41,803 bases of DNA from Clostridiales bacterium (GTDB lineage Bacteria > Bacillota > Clostridia > Oscillospirales > Oscillospiraceae). Position 1 is the stretch's first letter; each line of letters begins with the position of its first letter. Position numbers and translations under genes: made by a program. The notes beneath the pieces were generated by a model that worked only from the letters and a program-made list of their open reading frames with translations, did no database searches and was not told where the DNA came from. The stretch covers positions 1 to 41,803 of the forward strand of contig JAJQBL010000063.1 of NCBI GenBank assembly GCA_021203325.1, given 5' to 3'. Below, one piece after another: positions 24,250 to 33,665 of this stretch.

Positions 24250-26700
24250 ATGGATAACAAGTATAGGGTTCGCGAGGTAGCGAAGGATTTCACCCTGAAC
24301 GGGAAGGCAATCGGCAACAACGCGGTGAAGGAGATTTTGACCAAATACGCCTCCGCCCCCAGCAGCACCCAGGCGGTGCTGAGCGAGAGCGAGCTTGCCA
24401 TCCTTTTTGACTACCTGACGCTGAACAATCAAATTGATGATTTGGCGGAGGTGTTCGCCGAGGCGGCCCCGGCCAAACCCGCCCAGGAGGACCAGGCCCA
24501 GAAGAAGCCGAAGAAGCCCGCCCCCGCCAAGGGCGGCAAGCAGGAGGGGACAAAGAGCGCCCCTGCGGAGCAGCAGCCCAAGACGGCGAAAGCGCCCGCC
24601 AAAAGCGCTGCCAGGCCCCAGGCCCAGACCCCGGCCAAACAGCCGGAGGCCCCGAAGCCCCAGGAGGCCAAGGAGGCCAGGGAGAGCAAGGCCCAGCAGG
24701 CCGCCAGCCGTGTGCCCCAGAAGAAGGTGGTCAACACCCGCAACAACGTGGATGTGAACCTGGGCCGCTACGATGCCCACCTGGATGAGCTGGCCCCGGA
24801 CCATGCGGACCGGATGGTCAGCGGCAAGCAGAAGATTTCCTCCAAGCGCTCCCAGCAGCAGCGCACGGGCAAGCAGTCCGCCAAGCGCCGCCAGGAGGAG
24901 CAGCAGCAGCGCCTGTGCAGGATGCAGCAGGAGGCCGCCCGGAAGGCCCCCGTGAAGGTGCAGATCCCCGATGAGATCACCGTGGGCGAGCTGGCCCTCC
25001 GGATGAAGAAGTCCGCCGCCGAGGTGGTGAAGAAGCTGATTGCCGAGGGGGTCATGGCCTCCGTCAGCGATACGATTGATTTCGACACCGCCGCCATCGT
25101 GGCCGAGGAGCTGGGCTGCAAGGTGGAGCATGAGGTGGTGGTCACCATTGAGGAACGGCTCATCGACACCACGGAGGACGCCGAGGCCGACCTGGTGCCC
25201 CGTGCCCCGGTCATCGTGGTCATGGGCCACGTGGACCACGGCAAGACCTCCCTGCTGGACTATATCCGTTCCTCCAGCGTGGCCTCCGGCGAGGCGGGCA
25301 GCATCACCCAGGCCATCGGCGCCTATCAGGTGAAGGTGCAGGATAAGATGGTCACCTTCCTGGACACCCCCGGCCACGAGGCCTTCACCGCCATGCGGGC
25401 CCGGGGCGCCATGGTGACGGACATCGCCATCCTGGTGGTGGCCGGCAACGACGGCATCATGCCCCAGACTATCGAGGCCATCAACCACGCCAAGGCGGCG
25501 GAGATTCCCATTGTGGTGGCCGTCAACAAGATGGACCTCCCCGGTGCCGACGCGGAAAAGGTGAAGCAGGAGCTGACCAAGTACGACCTGCTGGCCGAGG
25601 ACTGGGGCGGCGACACTATTGTGGTGCCCATCTCCGCCAAGACCGGCCAGGGCATTGACGAGCTGCTGGAGAACGTGCTGCTGGTGGCCGAAATGCGGGA
25701 GCTGAAGGCCAACCCCAACCGGGCCGCCAAGGGCAGCGTCATCGAGGCCCGGCTGGATAAGGGCCGCGGCCCCATCGCCACCCTGCTGGTGCAGAACGGC
25801 ACCCTGAAGGTGGGCGATGTCATCATCGCCGGGACGGCCGTGGGCCGCGTCCGGGCCATGACCGACTACCGGGGCCGCCGGCTGAAAACCGCAGGCCCCT
25901 CCGTGCCAGTGGAGATCACCGGTATGTCCGAGGTGCCCGGTGCGGGGGACGACTTCTACGCCGTGGCCGATGAGCGCATGGCCCGCGAGCTGGCCGAGCA
26001 GCGCAAGCAGGAGCAGAAGGCTGCCGCCGCCGCCCCCGTGGCCAAGAAGGTCAGCCTGGACGATCTGTTCAGCCAGATCAGCGCCGGCGACGTGAAGGAT
26101 TTGAACATCATCGTTAAGGCGGACGTCCAGGGCAGCGTGGAAGCGGTGAAGGAGAATCTGGAGAAGATCTCCAACGACGAGGTGCGGGTCCGTGTCATCC
26201 ACGGCGGCGTGGGCGCCATCAACGAGAGCGACGTCATGCTGGCCTCCACCTCCAACGCCATCATTGTGGGCTTTAACGTCCGCCCGGAGCCGGTGGCCAA
26301 GAGCATGGCCGAGCGCAACAAGGTGGATATGCGGATGTACCGGGTCATCTACGAGTGCATCGAGGAAATCGAGGCCGCCATGAAGGGCCTGCTGGCCCCC
26401 AAGTACAAAGAAGTGGAGCTGGGCCGGGTGGAGGTCCGCCAGGTCTACAAGATCACCAACGTGGGTATGGTGGCCGGCTCCTATGTGCTGGAAGGCAAGG
26501 CCACCCGCTCCGCCAAGGTGCGGCTGGTGCGGGACGGCGTCGTCATCTACGAGGGCGAGATCGCCTCCCTCCAGCGCTTCAAGGACTCCGTCCGGGAGGT
26601 GGCCGCCGGGTACGAGTGCGGCATCACCCTGGAGAAGTTCAGCGACGTCAAGGTGGGCGACATCCTGGAGTGTTACGAAATGCAGGAGATCCAGCAGTGA
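24250..26700 (+). CDS. infB: Translation initiation factor IF-2
   Basis: IF-2 is the GTPase that brings fMet-tRNA to the 30S subunit and promotes subunit joining. About 816 residues. The N-terminal IF2_N-like module (1-60) is followed by a long Ala/Pro/Lys/Gln-rich linker (75-240), a second IF2_N module, and the G domain from about 325. The G domain has G1 [10 protein letters not shown]3 DTPGHEAF and G4 NKMD, followed by domains II-IV. The ATG at 24250 follows AGGAGGTGG; an in-frame GTG at 24235 sits inside that ribosome site and is not credible. The gene ends at a strong terminator. rbfA, usually next, is absent. Confidence 0.97.
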   Translation: MDNKYRVREVAKDFTLNGKAIGNNAVKEILTKYASAPSSTQAVLSESELAILFDYLTLNNQIDDLAEVFAEAAPAKPAQEDQAQKKPKKPAPAKGGKQEGTKSAPAEQQPKTAKAPAKSAARPQAQTPAKQPEAPKPQEAKEARESKAQQAASRVPQKKVVNTRNNVDVNLGRYDAHLDELAPDHADRMVSGKQKISSKRSQQQRTGKQSAKRRQEEQQQRLCRMQQEAARKAPVKVQIPDEITVGELALRMKKSAAEVVKKLIAEGVMASVSDTIDFDTAAIVAEELGCKVEHEVVVTIEERLIDTTEDAEADLVPRAPVIVVMGHVDHGKTSLLDYIRSSSVASGEAGSITQAIGAYQVKVQDKMVTFLDTPGHEAFTAMRARGAMVTDIAILVVAGNDGIMPQTIEAINHAKAAEIPIVVAVNKMDLPGADAEKVKQELTKYDLLAEDWGGDTIVVPISAKTGQGIDELLENVLLVAEMRELKANPNRAAKGSVIEARLDKGRGPIATLLVQNGTLKVGDVIIAGTAVGRVRAMTDYRGRRLKTAGPSVPVEITGMSEVPGAGDDFYAVADERMARELAEQRKQEQKAAAAAPVAKKVSLDDLFSQISAGDVKDLNIIVKADVQGSVEAVKENLEKISNDEVRVRVIHGGVGAINESDVMLASTSNAIIVGFNVRPEPVAKSMAERNKVDMRMYRVIYECIEEIEAAMKGLLAPKYKEVELGRVEVRQVYKITNVGMVAGSYVLEGKATRSAKVRLVRDGVVIYEGEIASLQRFKDSVREVAAGYECGITLEKFSDVKVGDILECYEMQEIQQ

Positions 26701-26726
26701 GCCGGTCTGCCTGCCCGGCAAGGCTT

Positions 26727-26766
26727 GCCTGCACCGGAGCGCATTGCTCCGGTGCAGGCAGTTTTT
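26727..26766 (+). terminator. Terminator of the infB operon
   Basis: A perfect 14-bp stem, GCCTGCACCGGAGC (26727-26740) and its complement (26746-26759), with a 5-base loop and T5 immediately after. It lies 27 bp past the infB stop and closes the rimP operon. Confidence 0.92.
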
Positions 26767-26815
26767 ATCCGCCGGAAGTTCCGGTACTTCGTGACGCCGG
26801 GCGGCAAACCCCGCG

Positions 26816-26844
26816 TTGTAAACCGCTCAAAGGTGTGCTATACT
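26816..26844 (+). promoter_or_regulatory. Promoter of polA-rimI-tsaD
   Basis: -35 TTGTAA (26816-26821), 17-bp spacer, -10 TATACT (26839-26844), 38 bp before the polA ATG. It starts a separate transcription unit just after the infB terminator. Confidence 0.7.
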
Positions 26845-26882
26845 ATTACTGTCTATGATTTTTGATGTTGGGACGTGAACCC

Positions 26883-29546
26883 ATGAAACTGATGGCCATT
26901 GACGGCAACTCCATTGTGAACCGCGCCTTTTACGGTGTGAAGCTGCTCTCCACCCGGGACGGGCGGTATACCAACGCCATTTACGGATTTTTGACCATTT
27001 TGCTCAAGCTCCTGGATGAGGAGCAGCCGGAGGGGCTGTGCGTCACCTTTGACCGGAAGGCCCCCACCTTCCGGCACACGGCCTATGAGGGGTACAAGGC
27101 CAACCGCCACCCCATGCCGGAGGAGCTGGCCCAGCAGATGCCGGTGCTGAAAGAGGTGCTGGCGGCTATGAACATCCCCATGTACGAGCTGGACGGCTGG
27201 GAGGCGGACGACCTGCTGGGCACCATCTCCCGGCGGAGTGAGGCGGCGGGGTGGGACTGCGTCATCTCCACCGGCGACAAGGATTCCCTCCAGCTGGTGA
27301 CAGAACACACCACGGTGAAGCTGGTCACCTCCCGCATGGGCCAGACCACCACCAACAACATGACCCCGGAGGTGTTCCGGGAGAAATACGGCTTCGACCC
27401 CATCCACATGATCGACCTGAAAGCCCTGATGGGGGACGCCTCGGACAACTACCCCGGCGTGAAGGGCATTGGGGAAAAGACTGCCATGGGGCTGGTGCAG
27501 CAGTATGGCAGCGTGGAGGAGCTCTATGCCCGCTTTGACGAGATTCCCCTGAAACCCGCCCAGCGCAGACGGCTGGACGAGGGCCGGGAGGACGCGAAAC
27601 TGAGCTACGACCTGGCCACCATCCGCACCGACGCCCCCATCGACTTTGGGCCGGAGCAGACGCTGCGCCGCGGCTATGACAACGACAGGCTCTACGCCCT
27701 GTTTTTGGATTTGGAGTTCTCCAAGCTGATTGCACGGTTCGGGCTGACCCCGCCGGAGGCGTCCCCGGTGGAGGCCCAGGAGGAGCCGGAGGTTCACACG
27801 GAAGTGGTGGAGGTGCTGACGGAAGAGCAGTTCCGGGCCGTCCTCCCCAAATGGCAGGGGGCGGACTACGTGGTGGTGCTGCCCAGAGATGGCCTGGACG
27901 AACTGACGGTCAGCTGGGAGGAGAGCGAAACCCGGTCCTGTCTCTGCGACATCCGCTGGAGCCGCCATCAAGGGGACTACAACGCCCTGCTCCGGGCGCT
28001 GTTCTCCAAAGAGGTGCGCAAAGCGGCCCACTGCGTCAAGGAGCTGTGCAACCGGCTGCTGGGGCAGGGGCTGCCGGCGGAGGGCTTCGTCTTTGACACG
28101 GCCCTGGGGGCCTACCTGCTGGAGCCCACGGCGGGGAGCTACGACCTGCACCGCCTGGCCATGACCTATTTCAAGCGGGATATGGAGTCCGGGGCCCAGA
28201 AGAAGGCCGACGACGGCTTCCAAACGCTGTCCGACGACCTGAAAGATCAGACCGCCTGGTATGAGGACAATGCCCTCATCGCCGCCCTCTGTCAGGCGGA
28301 GGGGGAGAAGCTGGAGGCATACGGCCTGACGGGCGTGCTGACCGACATTGAGATGCCCCTCTGCCCGGTGCTGGCGGAGATGGAGCGCTCCGGTGTGCTG
28401 GTGGACAGGCAGGCGCTGGTTTCCTTTGGGGAGATGCTGCAAACCGGCATCGCCGCCGCGCAGTCCGCCATCTACGGCTACGCGGGGGAGGAGTTTAACA
28501 TCAACTCCCCGCAGCAGCTGGGGCATATTCTGTTTGACAAGCTCCAACTGCCCGCCTACAAAAAGACCCGGCGGGGTTACTCCACCTCCGCCGAGGTGTT
28601 GGAGAAATTGCAGGGCCACCATCCCATCATCGGGGAGATTTTGGAGTACCGCCAGCTGACCAAGCTGAAATCCACCTATGTGGACGGGCTGACCAAGGTC
28701 ATCGAGCCGGACGGCCGCATCCGCACCTCCTTCCAGAACACCGTCACCGCCACAGGGCGGCTGTCCTCGGTGGAGCCGAATTTGCAGAACATCCCCGTCC
28801 GCACCCCTTTGGGGGCGGAAATGCGGAAGATGTTCATCGCCGCCCCCGGCAACGTGCTGGTGGATGCGGACTATTCCCAGATCGAGCTGCGGCTGCTGGC
28901 CCACATCGCCGACGACAAGGCCATGCAGGAGGGCTTCAACAGCCTGGGGGTGGACATTCACACCGCCACCGCCGCCCAGGTGTTCGGCGTCCCTCTGGAG
29001 GACGTGACGAGAGAAATGCGCTCCGCCGCCAAGGCGGTGAACTTCGGCATCGTCTACGGCATTTCCGCCTACTCCCTGTCTCAGGACCTCCACGTCACCG
29101 TGGCGGAGGCCAAGGACTATATGGAGCGGTACTTCGCCACCTATTCCGGCGTCCGGGCCTATCAGAAGGCTGTGGTGGAGCAGGCGAAGGCGGACGGCTA
29201 CGTCTCCACCCTGGCGGGGCGGCGGCGCTGGCTGCCGGAGCTGAAGAGCAGCAACTTCAACCTCCGCTCCTTCGGGGAGCGTGTGGCGCTGAATATGCCC
29301 ATTCAGGGCACGGCGGCGGACATCATCAAGCTGGCCATGATCCGGGTGCAGAACCGGCTGAAGGCGGAGGGCCTGCAGGGCCGGCTGGTGCTGCAGGTCC
29401 ACGATGAGCTGATCGTGGAGTGCCCGGAGGCGGAGGGCGCGCAGGTGGCCCGGCTGCTGGAGGAGGAGATGGAACAGGTCATCTCTCTCAAGGTGCCCCT
29501 GGTGGCCGAGGCCAAGGTGGGCCACAGCTGGGCGGACGCCCATTGA
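26883..29546 (+). CDS. polA: DNA polymerase I
   Basis: A family A polymerase of 887 residues for gap filling and Okazaki-fragment repair. The 5'-nuclease domain (1-290) has AIDGNS, GWEADDLLG near 105, and DNYPGVKGIGEKTA near 188. The central 3'-5' exonuclease fold (300-470) lacks a clear DxE in the first exo motif (LPRDGLDEL), so proofreading is probably lost, as in Bacillus-type enzymes. The polymerase domain has motif A DADYSQIELRLL near 660, motif B RSAAKAVNFGIVYG near 710 and motif C VHDELIVE near 838. The ATG at 26883 (MKLMAIDGN) fits the family start; upstream TTG and ATG codons add seven residues. Confidence 0.97.
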   Translation: MKLMAIDGNSIVNRAFYGVKLLSTRDGRYTNAIYGFLTILLKLLDEEQPEGLCVTFDRKAPTFRHTAYEGYKANRHPMPEELAQQMPVLKEVLAAMNIPMYELDGWEADDLLGTISRRSEAAGWDCVISTGDKDSLQLVTEHTTVKLVTSRMGQTTTNNMTPEVFREKYGFDPIHMIDLKALMGDASDNYPGVKGIGEKTAMGLVQQYGSVEELYARFDEIPLKPAQRRRLDEGREDAKLSYDLATIRTDAPIDFGPEQTLRRGYDNDRLYALFLDLEFSKLIARFGLTPPEASPVEAQEEPEVHTEVVEVLTEEQFRAVLPKWQGADYVVVLPRDGLDELTVSWEESETRSCLCDIRWSRHQGDYNALLRALFSKEVRKAAHCVKELCNRLLGQGLPAEGFVFDTALGAYLLEPTAGSYDLHRLAMTYFKRDMESGAQKKADDGFQTLSDDLKDQTAWYEDNALIAALCQAEGEKLEAYGLTGVLTDIEMPLCPVLAEMERSGVLVDRQALVSFGEMLQTGIAAAQSAIYGYAGEEFNINSPQQLGHILFDKLQLPAYKKTRRGYSTSAEVLEKLQGHHPIIGEILEYRQLTKLKSTYVDGLTKVIEPDGRIRTSFQNTVTATGRLSSVEPNLQNIPVRTPLGAEMRKMFIAAPGNVLVDADYSQIELRLLAHIADDKAMQEGFNSLGVDIHTATAAQVFGVPLEDVTREMRSAAKAVNFGIVYGISAYSLSQDLHVTVAEAKDYMERYFATYSGVRAYQKAVVEQAKADGYVSTLAGRRRWLPELKSSNFNLRSFGERVALNMPIQGTAADIIKLAMIRVQNRLKAEGLQGRLVLQVHDELIVECPEAEGAQVARLLEEEMEQVISLKVPLVAEAKVGHSWADAH

Positions 29547-29579
29547 TGGCCTGAACAGGCAGAATTGTGAGGAATCGCC

Positions 29580-30092
29580 ATGAATTTTGTACCATATAAC
29601 GCCAGCATCGCCAAGCGGGAGCCGGTGGGCTACCGCCTGCTGCCCATGGACAGGGACACCGCGGAGCAGGTGGCCCAAATCGAGGCCCAGAACTTCTCCC
29701 ACCCCTGGACGCTGGAGATGCTGGAGGAGGAGCTGGAGAATCCCCTGTCCTCCTTCATCGTGGCCTACGGCAGCAACGGCGTGGTGCTGGGCTATGCCGG
29801 GTTGACGGTGGTGGCCGGAGAGGGCTACATCAACAACATTGCCGTCCGGCAGGAGTACCGGAAGCAGGGGGTGGCCTCGGCGCTGCTGGGGGTGTTTTTG
29901 AAGTTCGGCCGGGCACAGAACCTGTCTTTCCTGACACTGGAGGTGCGGTCGTCCAATATCGCGGCTAAAAACCTCTATATGAAGCACGGATTTGCCCAGG
30001 TGGGCCGCCGGAGGGACTACTATGACGACCCCAAAGAGGACGCCCTGATTATGACGCTGGACTTCCGGACGGAAACGGAGGGGACAGTATGA
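29580..30092 (+). CDS. rimI: Ribosomal protein S18-alanine N-acetyltransferase RimI
   Basis: A GNAT-fold acetyltransferase of 170 residues that acetylates the N-terminus of S18 in well-studied species. Motif order is that of RimI: FSHPWTLEMLEEEL near the front, INNIAVRQEYRKQGVASALL with the acetyl-CoA loop (Q/R-x-x-G-x-A), then LEVRSSNIAAKNLYMKHGFAQVGRRRDYY. The stop overlaps the tsaD start by ATGA, the frequent rimI-tsaD pairing. tsaB and tsaE, often just upstream, are not in this window. Confidence 0.92.
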   Translation: MNFVPYNASIAKREPVGYRLLPMDRDTAEQVAQIEAQNFSHPWTLEMLEEELENPLSSFIVAYGSNGVVLGYAGLTVVAGEGYINNIAVRQEYRKQGVASALLGVFLKFGRAQNLSFLTLEVRSSNIAAKNLYMKHGFAQVGRRRDYYDDPKEDALIMTLDFRTETEGTV

Positions 30093-31120
30093 GACTGCTG
30101 GCCGTGGAATCCTCCTGCGACGAGACCGCCGTGGCGGTGGTGGAGGACGGGCGCAGGGTGCTGTCCGACGCCATTGCCTCCCAGGTGGATATGCACACGA
30201 TTTACGGCGGCGTGGTGCCGGAGATCGCCTCCCGCAAGCACCTGGAGGCCATCTACCAGCTGGCGGACCAGGCCCTCCGGGATGCAGGCATCACCCGGCG
30301 GGACATCGACGCCGTGGCCTGCACCTATGCCCCCGGCCTCATCGGGGCGGTGCTGGTGGGGGTGAACTTCGCCAAAAGCGCGGCCTACGGCCTGGGGGTG
30401 CCCCTGGTGCCGGTGCACCACGTCCGGGGCCATATCGCCGCCAACTACATCACCCACCCTGACCTGGAGCCCCCCTTCCTGTGCCTCTGCGTCTCCGGGG
30501 GGAACACCCTGCTGGTGGACGTACAGGACTACACCAAAATGCGCCTCCTGGGGGCCACCCGGGACGATGCGGCAGGGGAGTGCTTCGACAAGGTGGCCCG
30601 GGTGCTGGGCATTGGCTACCCCGGCGGCGGCCCCATGGACCGGCTGAGCCAGGGGGGCGACCCAAACCGGTACCGCCTGCCCCGGTCCAAGGTGGACGGC
30701 GCGCCGTTGGATATGTCCTTCTCCGGGCTGAAAACGGCGGCGCTGAATCTGATCCACAACGCCCGGCAGAAGGGAGAGGAGCTGAACCTGCCCGACTTCG
30801 CCGCCAGCTTCGCCGCCGCCGTAGCGGACGAGCTGGTGCCCCGGGCCATGCTGGCCTCGGAGGAGCTGGGCTATGGCAAGGTGGCCTGCGCCGGGGGCGT
30901 GGCAGCCAACTCCACCATCCGCGCCCAGCTGGAGGAGGCCTGCGCCCGGCGGGGGGACCGGCTGTACCTGCCGAAGCTGTCCCTCTGCGGGGACAACGGG
31001 GCCATGATCGGCTGCCAGGGCTACTATGAGTTCCTGGCGGGCAATCTTGGGGACAGCAGCTTGAACGGCTACGCCAACCGGGAGATCGGTCTGAACTGCC
31101 CGGCTCCTCGGAGAAAATAG
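30089..31120 (+). CDS. tsaD: tRNA threonylcarbamoyladenosine transferase TsaD
   Basis: TsaD (Kae1/Qri7/YgjD family) transfers threonylcarbamoyl to A37 of ANN-decoding tRNAs, working with TsaB and TsaE. 343 residues, normal length. The first motif is AVESSCDETAVAVV; the metal-binding HxxxH is HVRGH near 111-115; CVSGGNTLLV and AGGVAANSTIR form the nucleotide-binding parts of the ASKHA fold; the end has the CGDNGAMIG motif. Intact. It overlaps rimI, so both come from the polA promoter or one inside rimI. Confidence 0.96.
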   Translation: MRLLAVESSCDETAVAVVEDGRRVLSDAIASQVDMHTIYGGVVPEIASRKHLEAIYQLADQALRDAGITRRDIDAVACTYAPGLIGAVLVGVNFAKSAAYGLGVPLVPVHHVRGHIAANYITHPDLEPPFLCLCVSGGNTLLVDVQDYTKMRLLGATRDDAAGECFDKVARVLGIGYPGGGPMDRLSQGGDPNRYRLPRSKVDGAPLDMSFSGLKTAALNLIHNARQKGEELNLPDFAASFAAAVADELVPRAMLASEELGYGKVACAGGVAANSTIRAQLEEACARRGDRLYLPKLSLCGDNGAMIGCQGYYEFLAGNLGDSSLNGYANREIGLNCPAPRRK

Positions 31121-31140
31121 AACAATATCCTGCATAAAAT
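31119..31140 (+). promoter_or_regulatory. Copy of ACARTATC motif upstream of XRE gene
   Basis: ACAATATCCTGCATAAAAT starts at 31122, just at the tsaD stop. It resembles two copies at 32127 and 32148 and a weaker one at 31975, on the far side of the XRE gene. It is a candidate operator for the adjacent regulator. Confidence 0.4.
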
Positions 31141-31143
31141 AAG

Positions 31144-31220
31144 CATGATGCTGTTTCATCTGCGACGTGACCCGGAGCGAAACAGGAACTTTTTTCCCGG
31201 CGGCAACTGCCGGTTGACAA
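31144..31220. repeat. Intergenic element, copy 1
   Basis: It shares, in the same order, CATGATGCTG, a GAAC-T6 block, CGGCGG, CTGC and TTGAC with the region at 31954-32062. Within this copy, CCGGC and GCCGG pair as a small hairpin. It has no ORF. TTGACA here has no -10 at the right distance. Confidence 0.4.
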
Positions 31221-31297
31221 AGTGCAAGGCCGGGATGGTGGCGGAGCAACCGCCCCATCTGCTATCATAACGCCATCATTTTAAGGAGGCGTTCATT

Positions 31298-31951
31298 ATG
31301 AACCTGGCAGACAGAATTCAGGCGTTACGGAAGGCGAAGGGGATTTCCCAGGAAGAGCTGGCGGAGCAGGCCGGGGTGTCCCGGCAGGCCGTCTCGAAGT
31401 GGGAGAGCGGCCAAAGCACCCCGGAGTTGGAGAAGCTCATCCTGCTCAGTGACTACTTCGGCGTCACCACCGACTATCTCTTAAAGGGGACGGAGCCCGT
31501 CCCCGCCGCTCCGGAGCACCCGGAGCATTGGACAGACGCCCGCATCTTTACCGTCGTCGCCACGGCCTGCAACTTTGCGGGTCTGGTGGTCGCAATCTGC
31601 ATCTGGGTCGCCTGGCAGACGGTGGCGTCTGTGGCGGTGGGGTTTGTCCTCATGGCCATCGGCTGCGCCGTCTTTGCCGTGGGGCAGTACGTTGGAGCGC
31701 AGAAGCAGGACGCAAAGGAGCTTTTTGCGCTGCTGAACGTGTGGCCGCTGACCCTGATGCCGATTTCCTGTGTGTTCAACATGATAGACGGGGTGCTGGG
31801 GGGCTTTTCCTGGCAGCTGATGCCCATTCCGGAGCTGAGCAACTCCCTTCTGAGTTACTGCCTGTGCTGGCTGGCCTACCCGGCCCTCTGTATTGGGACG
31901 GATGTTGTTGTTTTGGACAACCGGAAGGAGCGGCGCACCTCCAAAAAATAA
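31298..31951 (+). CDS. Membrane-anchored XRE-family regulator
   Basis: A 217-residue fusion of a Cro/C1 helix-turn-helix to a membrane domain. Residues 1-68 are a canonical HTH_3 domain ([22 protein letters not shown], then [13 protein letters not shown]). From about 82 on there are roughly four hydrophobic segments (for example [67 protein letters not shown]). AAGGAGG precedes the ATG. This architecture is common in Clostridia, usually as a regulator of neighbouring membrane proteins such as drug exporters; the next gene is a MATE exporter. The membrane part may sense a compound or envelope stress. Its target is not shown, but repeated motifs flank the gene. Confidence 0.88.
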   Translation: MNLADRIQALRKAKGISQEELAEQAGVSRQAVSKWESGQSTPELEKLILLSDYFGVTTDYLLKGTEPVPAAPEHPEHWTDARIFTVVATACNFAGLVVAICIWVAWQTVASVAVGFVLMAIGCAVFAVGQYVGAQKQDAKELFALLNVWPLTLMPISCVFNMIDGVLGGFSWQLMPIPELSNSLLSYCLCWLAYPALCIGTDVVVLDNRKERRTSKK

Positions 31952-31953
31952 CT

Positions 31954-32062
31954 CATGATGCTGATATAATCGAGCAGTATTTTGGAATTTCTCCGACATA
32001 GAAGGCAATAAGAACCCTTTTTTCGGCGGTGTTCTGCGGCATTTGACCGCTGTAACCGGCCC
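31954..32062. repeat. Intergenic element, copy 2
   Basis: Diverged counterpart of the element at 31144-31220: CATGATGCTG at 31954-31963, a GAAC-CC-T6 block, CGGCGG, CTGC, TTGAC and GGCC in the same order, with a longer first gap. It lies after the XRE gene and before the MATE gene. No ORF. Confidence 0.4.
31973..31990 (+). promoter_or_regulatory. Weak copy of CARTAT motif
   Basis: GCAGTATTTTGGAATTTC resembles the copies at 32127-32168 (CAGTATCGTGAATTTT) with a one-base insertion. It forms part of the group of possible binding sites around the XRE gene. Confidence 0.3.
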
Positions 32063-32126
32063 AAGCGGAGGGGACGGGCACCGCCGGAGCGGGCAGCCGG
32101 AGAGAACAGGATTTTTCCGAAAAGCA

Positions 32127-32169
32127 GGACAATATCATGAATAAATCGGACAGTATCGTGAATTTTATG
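32127..32169 (+). promoter_or_regulatory. Tandem 21-bp motif upstream of the MATE gene
   Basis: Two copies of GGACARTATCRTGAAT start at 32127 and 32148, exactly 21 bp (two helical turns) apart, ending 26 bp before the MATE start. The position and phasing fit two repressor or activator dimers on one DNA face. The adjacent membrane XRE regulator is the obvious candidate. Confidence 0.55.
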
Positions 32170-32194
32170 CGTATCGGGGCGTGATGAGGACACT

Positions 32195-33595
32195 ATGAAA
32201 GGTGATTTTACCCAGGGGAAGATGTGGCGGAACATTCTGGCCCAGGCGGTGCCGCTGACGGTGGCCCAGCTGGTGCAGGTGCTCTATAACATTGTAGACC
32301 GCATTTACATTGGCCACCTGCCGGGGGACGGGGAGATGGCCCTCACCGGCATCGGCATTTCCGCCCCCATCGTGACCCTCATCAGCGCCTTCACCCTGCT
32401 GTTCGGTCAGGGCGGTGCGCCCCTCTGCGCCATTGCGAAGGGGGCCGGGAACCAGGACCGGGCACAGCGCATCTTCGGCAACACCCTCGCCCTGCTGCTG
32501 GGGACTTCGGCGGTGGTGCTGGCGGTCTGCCTGATTTTTGAGCGGCAGATTCTGTTCCTGTTCGGGGCCAGTGAGGAAACCTATGCCTACGCCCATCAGT
32601 ATTTTTCCGTCTACATCCTGGGGACGGTTTGCGTCATGTTCAGCACCGGCATGAACGGCTTCATCAATTTGCAGGGCTATCCCAGAATCGGCATGCTGAC
32701 CACGGTGCTGGGGGCGGTCATCAACCTGGTGCTGGACCCGCTCTTCATCTTCGGGCTGAACCTGGGCATCACCGGCGCGGCGGTGGCTACTGTGCTGGCC
32801 CAGACGGTGTCCGCCCTGTGGGTGCTGCAATTTTTCCTGAGCAAAAAATCCCGGCTCCGCATCCGCCGGGCCGACCTGGCGGTGCAGCCCAAGCTGGCCA
32901 GAGAAATCACCACCCTGGGCCTCACCGGGTTCATGATGTCCGCCACCAACTCGCTGGTGCAGATCGTCTGCAACCAAATGCTGGGCGCCTACGGCGGCGA
33001 CCTGTACATCAGCGTGATGACTGTGCTGAACTCTGTGCGGGAGCTGTTCACCCTGCCGGTGCAGGGGTTGACCTCCGGGGCGCAGCCGGTGCTGGGCTAC
33101 AACTACGGCGCGAAGGACTATGGCCGGGTGCGGCAGGGCATCGTCTTCATGGCAGCCCTGGGCCTCGCCTATACGCTGGTGGCCTGGCTGGCAATTCTGC
33201 TGCTGCCCCGCACCTTTGTGGGGCTCTTCACCACGGACAGCGCCCTGCTGGACAGCGGGGCGGAGGCCATCCGGATCTACTTCTTCGCCTTCGTGTTCAT
33301 GTCGCTGCAATTTTCCGCCCAGTCCACCTTTGTGTCCCTGGGAAGGGCGAAGTCCGCCGTGTTCTTCTCCATCTTCCGGAAGGTGATTCTGGTGGTGCCG
33401 CTGACGCTGCTGCTGCCCCGGTGGATGGGGGTGTACGGGGTGTTCGTGGCGGAGCCCATCTCCAATGTCGTCGGCGGGCTGGCCTCCTTCACCACCATGC
33501 TGGTCACCGTCTGGCGGCCCCTGGGCCGGGAGGCGGGGCCGTCGGCCCCTTCCCTCGCGGAGAATCAAAAATCTCCCTTTGAGAACCGTTCGTGA
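32195..33595 (+). CDS. MATE family efflux transporter
   Basis: A 466-residue integral membrane protein of the multidrug and toxic compound extrusion family (NorM/DinF superfamily), which exports organic cations or drugs using a sodium or proton gradient. About 12 hydrophobic segments in two halves. Family features: QLVQVLYNIVDRIYIGHLPGDG at the first helix, GQGGAPLCAIAKGAG, and the second-half repeat GLTSGAQPVLGYNYGAKDYGRVR. GAGG lies seven bases before the ATG. The substrate cannot be read from the sequence. With the XRE regulator it forms a likely sensor-exporter pair. Confidence 0.93.
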   Translation: MKGDFTQGKMWRNILAQAVPLTVAQLVQVLYNIVDRIYIGHLPGDGEMALTGIGISAPIVTLISAFTLLFGQGGAPLCAIAKGAGNQDRAQRIFGNTLALLLGTSAVVLAVCLIFERQILFLFGASEETYAYAHQYFSVYILGTVCVMFSTGMNGFINLQGYPRIGMLTTVLGAVINLVLDPLFIFGLNLGITGAAVATVLAQTVSALWVLQFFLSKKSRLRIRRADLAVQPKLAREITTLGLTGFMMSATNSLVQIVCNQMLGAYGGDLYISVMTVLNSVRELFTLPVQGLTSGAQPVLGYNYGAKDYGRVRQGIVFMAALGLAYTLVAWLAILLLPRTFVGLFTTDSALLDSGAEAIRIYFFAFVFMSLQFSAQSTFVSLGRAKSAVFFSIFRKVILVVPLTLLLPRWMGVYGVFVAEPISNVVGGLASFTTMLVTVWRPLGREAGPSAPSLAENQKSPFENRS

Positions 33596-33665
33596 ATCTT
33601 TTCAAAACCAGACTTGCATTTTGAGAGGAAAAGGGCAGTTTAAACGAAGTTCACAGCGGGCAAAA

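Noticed and set aside
21582-24401. Very long open frame (about 939 codons) on the minus strand opposite rimP-nusA-ylxR
   Set aside because: GC-rich third positions of the real genes suppress stops on the other strand. The translation is low-complexity and matches no protein, while the plus-strand genes are unmistakable.
23458-26721. Open frame of about 1087 codons opposite infB
   Set aside because: Same cause. It spans several real gene borders and has His/Gly/Leu-rich content typical of antisense shadows.
26853-29987. Open frame of about 1044 codons opposite polA and rimI
   Set aside because: Shadow of GC-rich genes with full family motifs on the plus strand.
31213-31218. TTGACA as -35 of a promoter for the XRE gene
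   Set aside because: No -10 box at 16-19 bp. The only TATCAT is about 46 bp away, too far.
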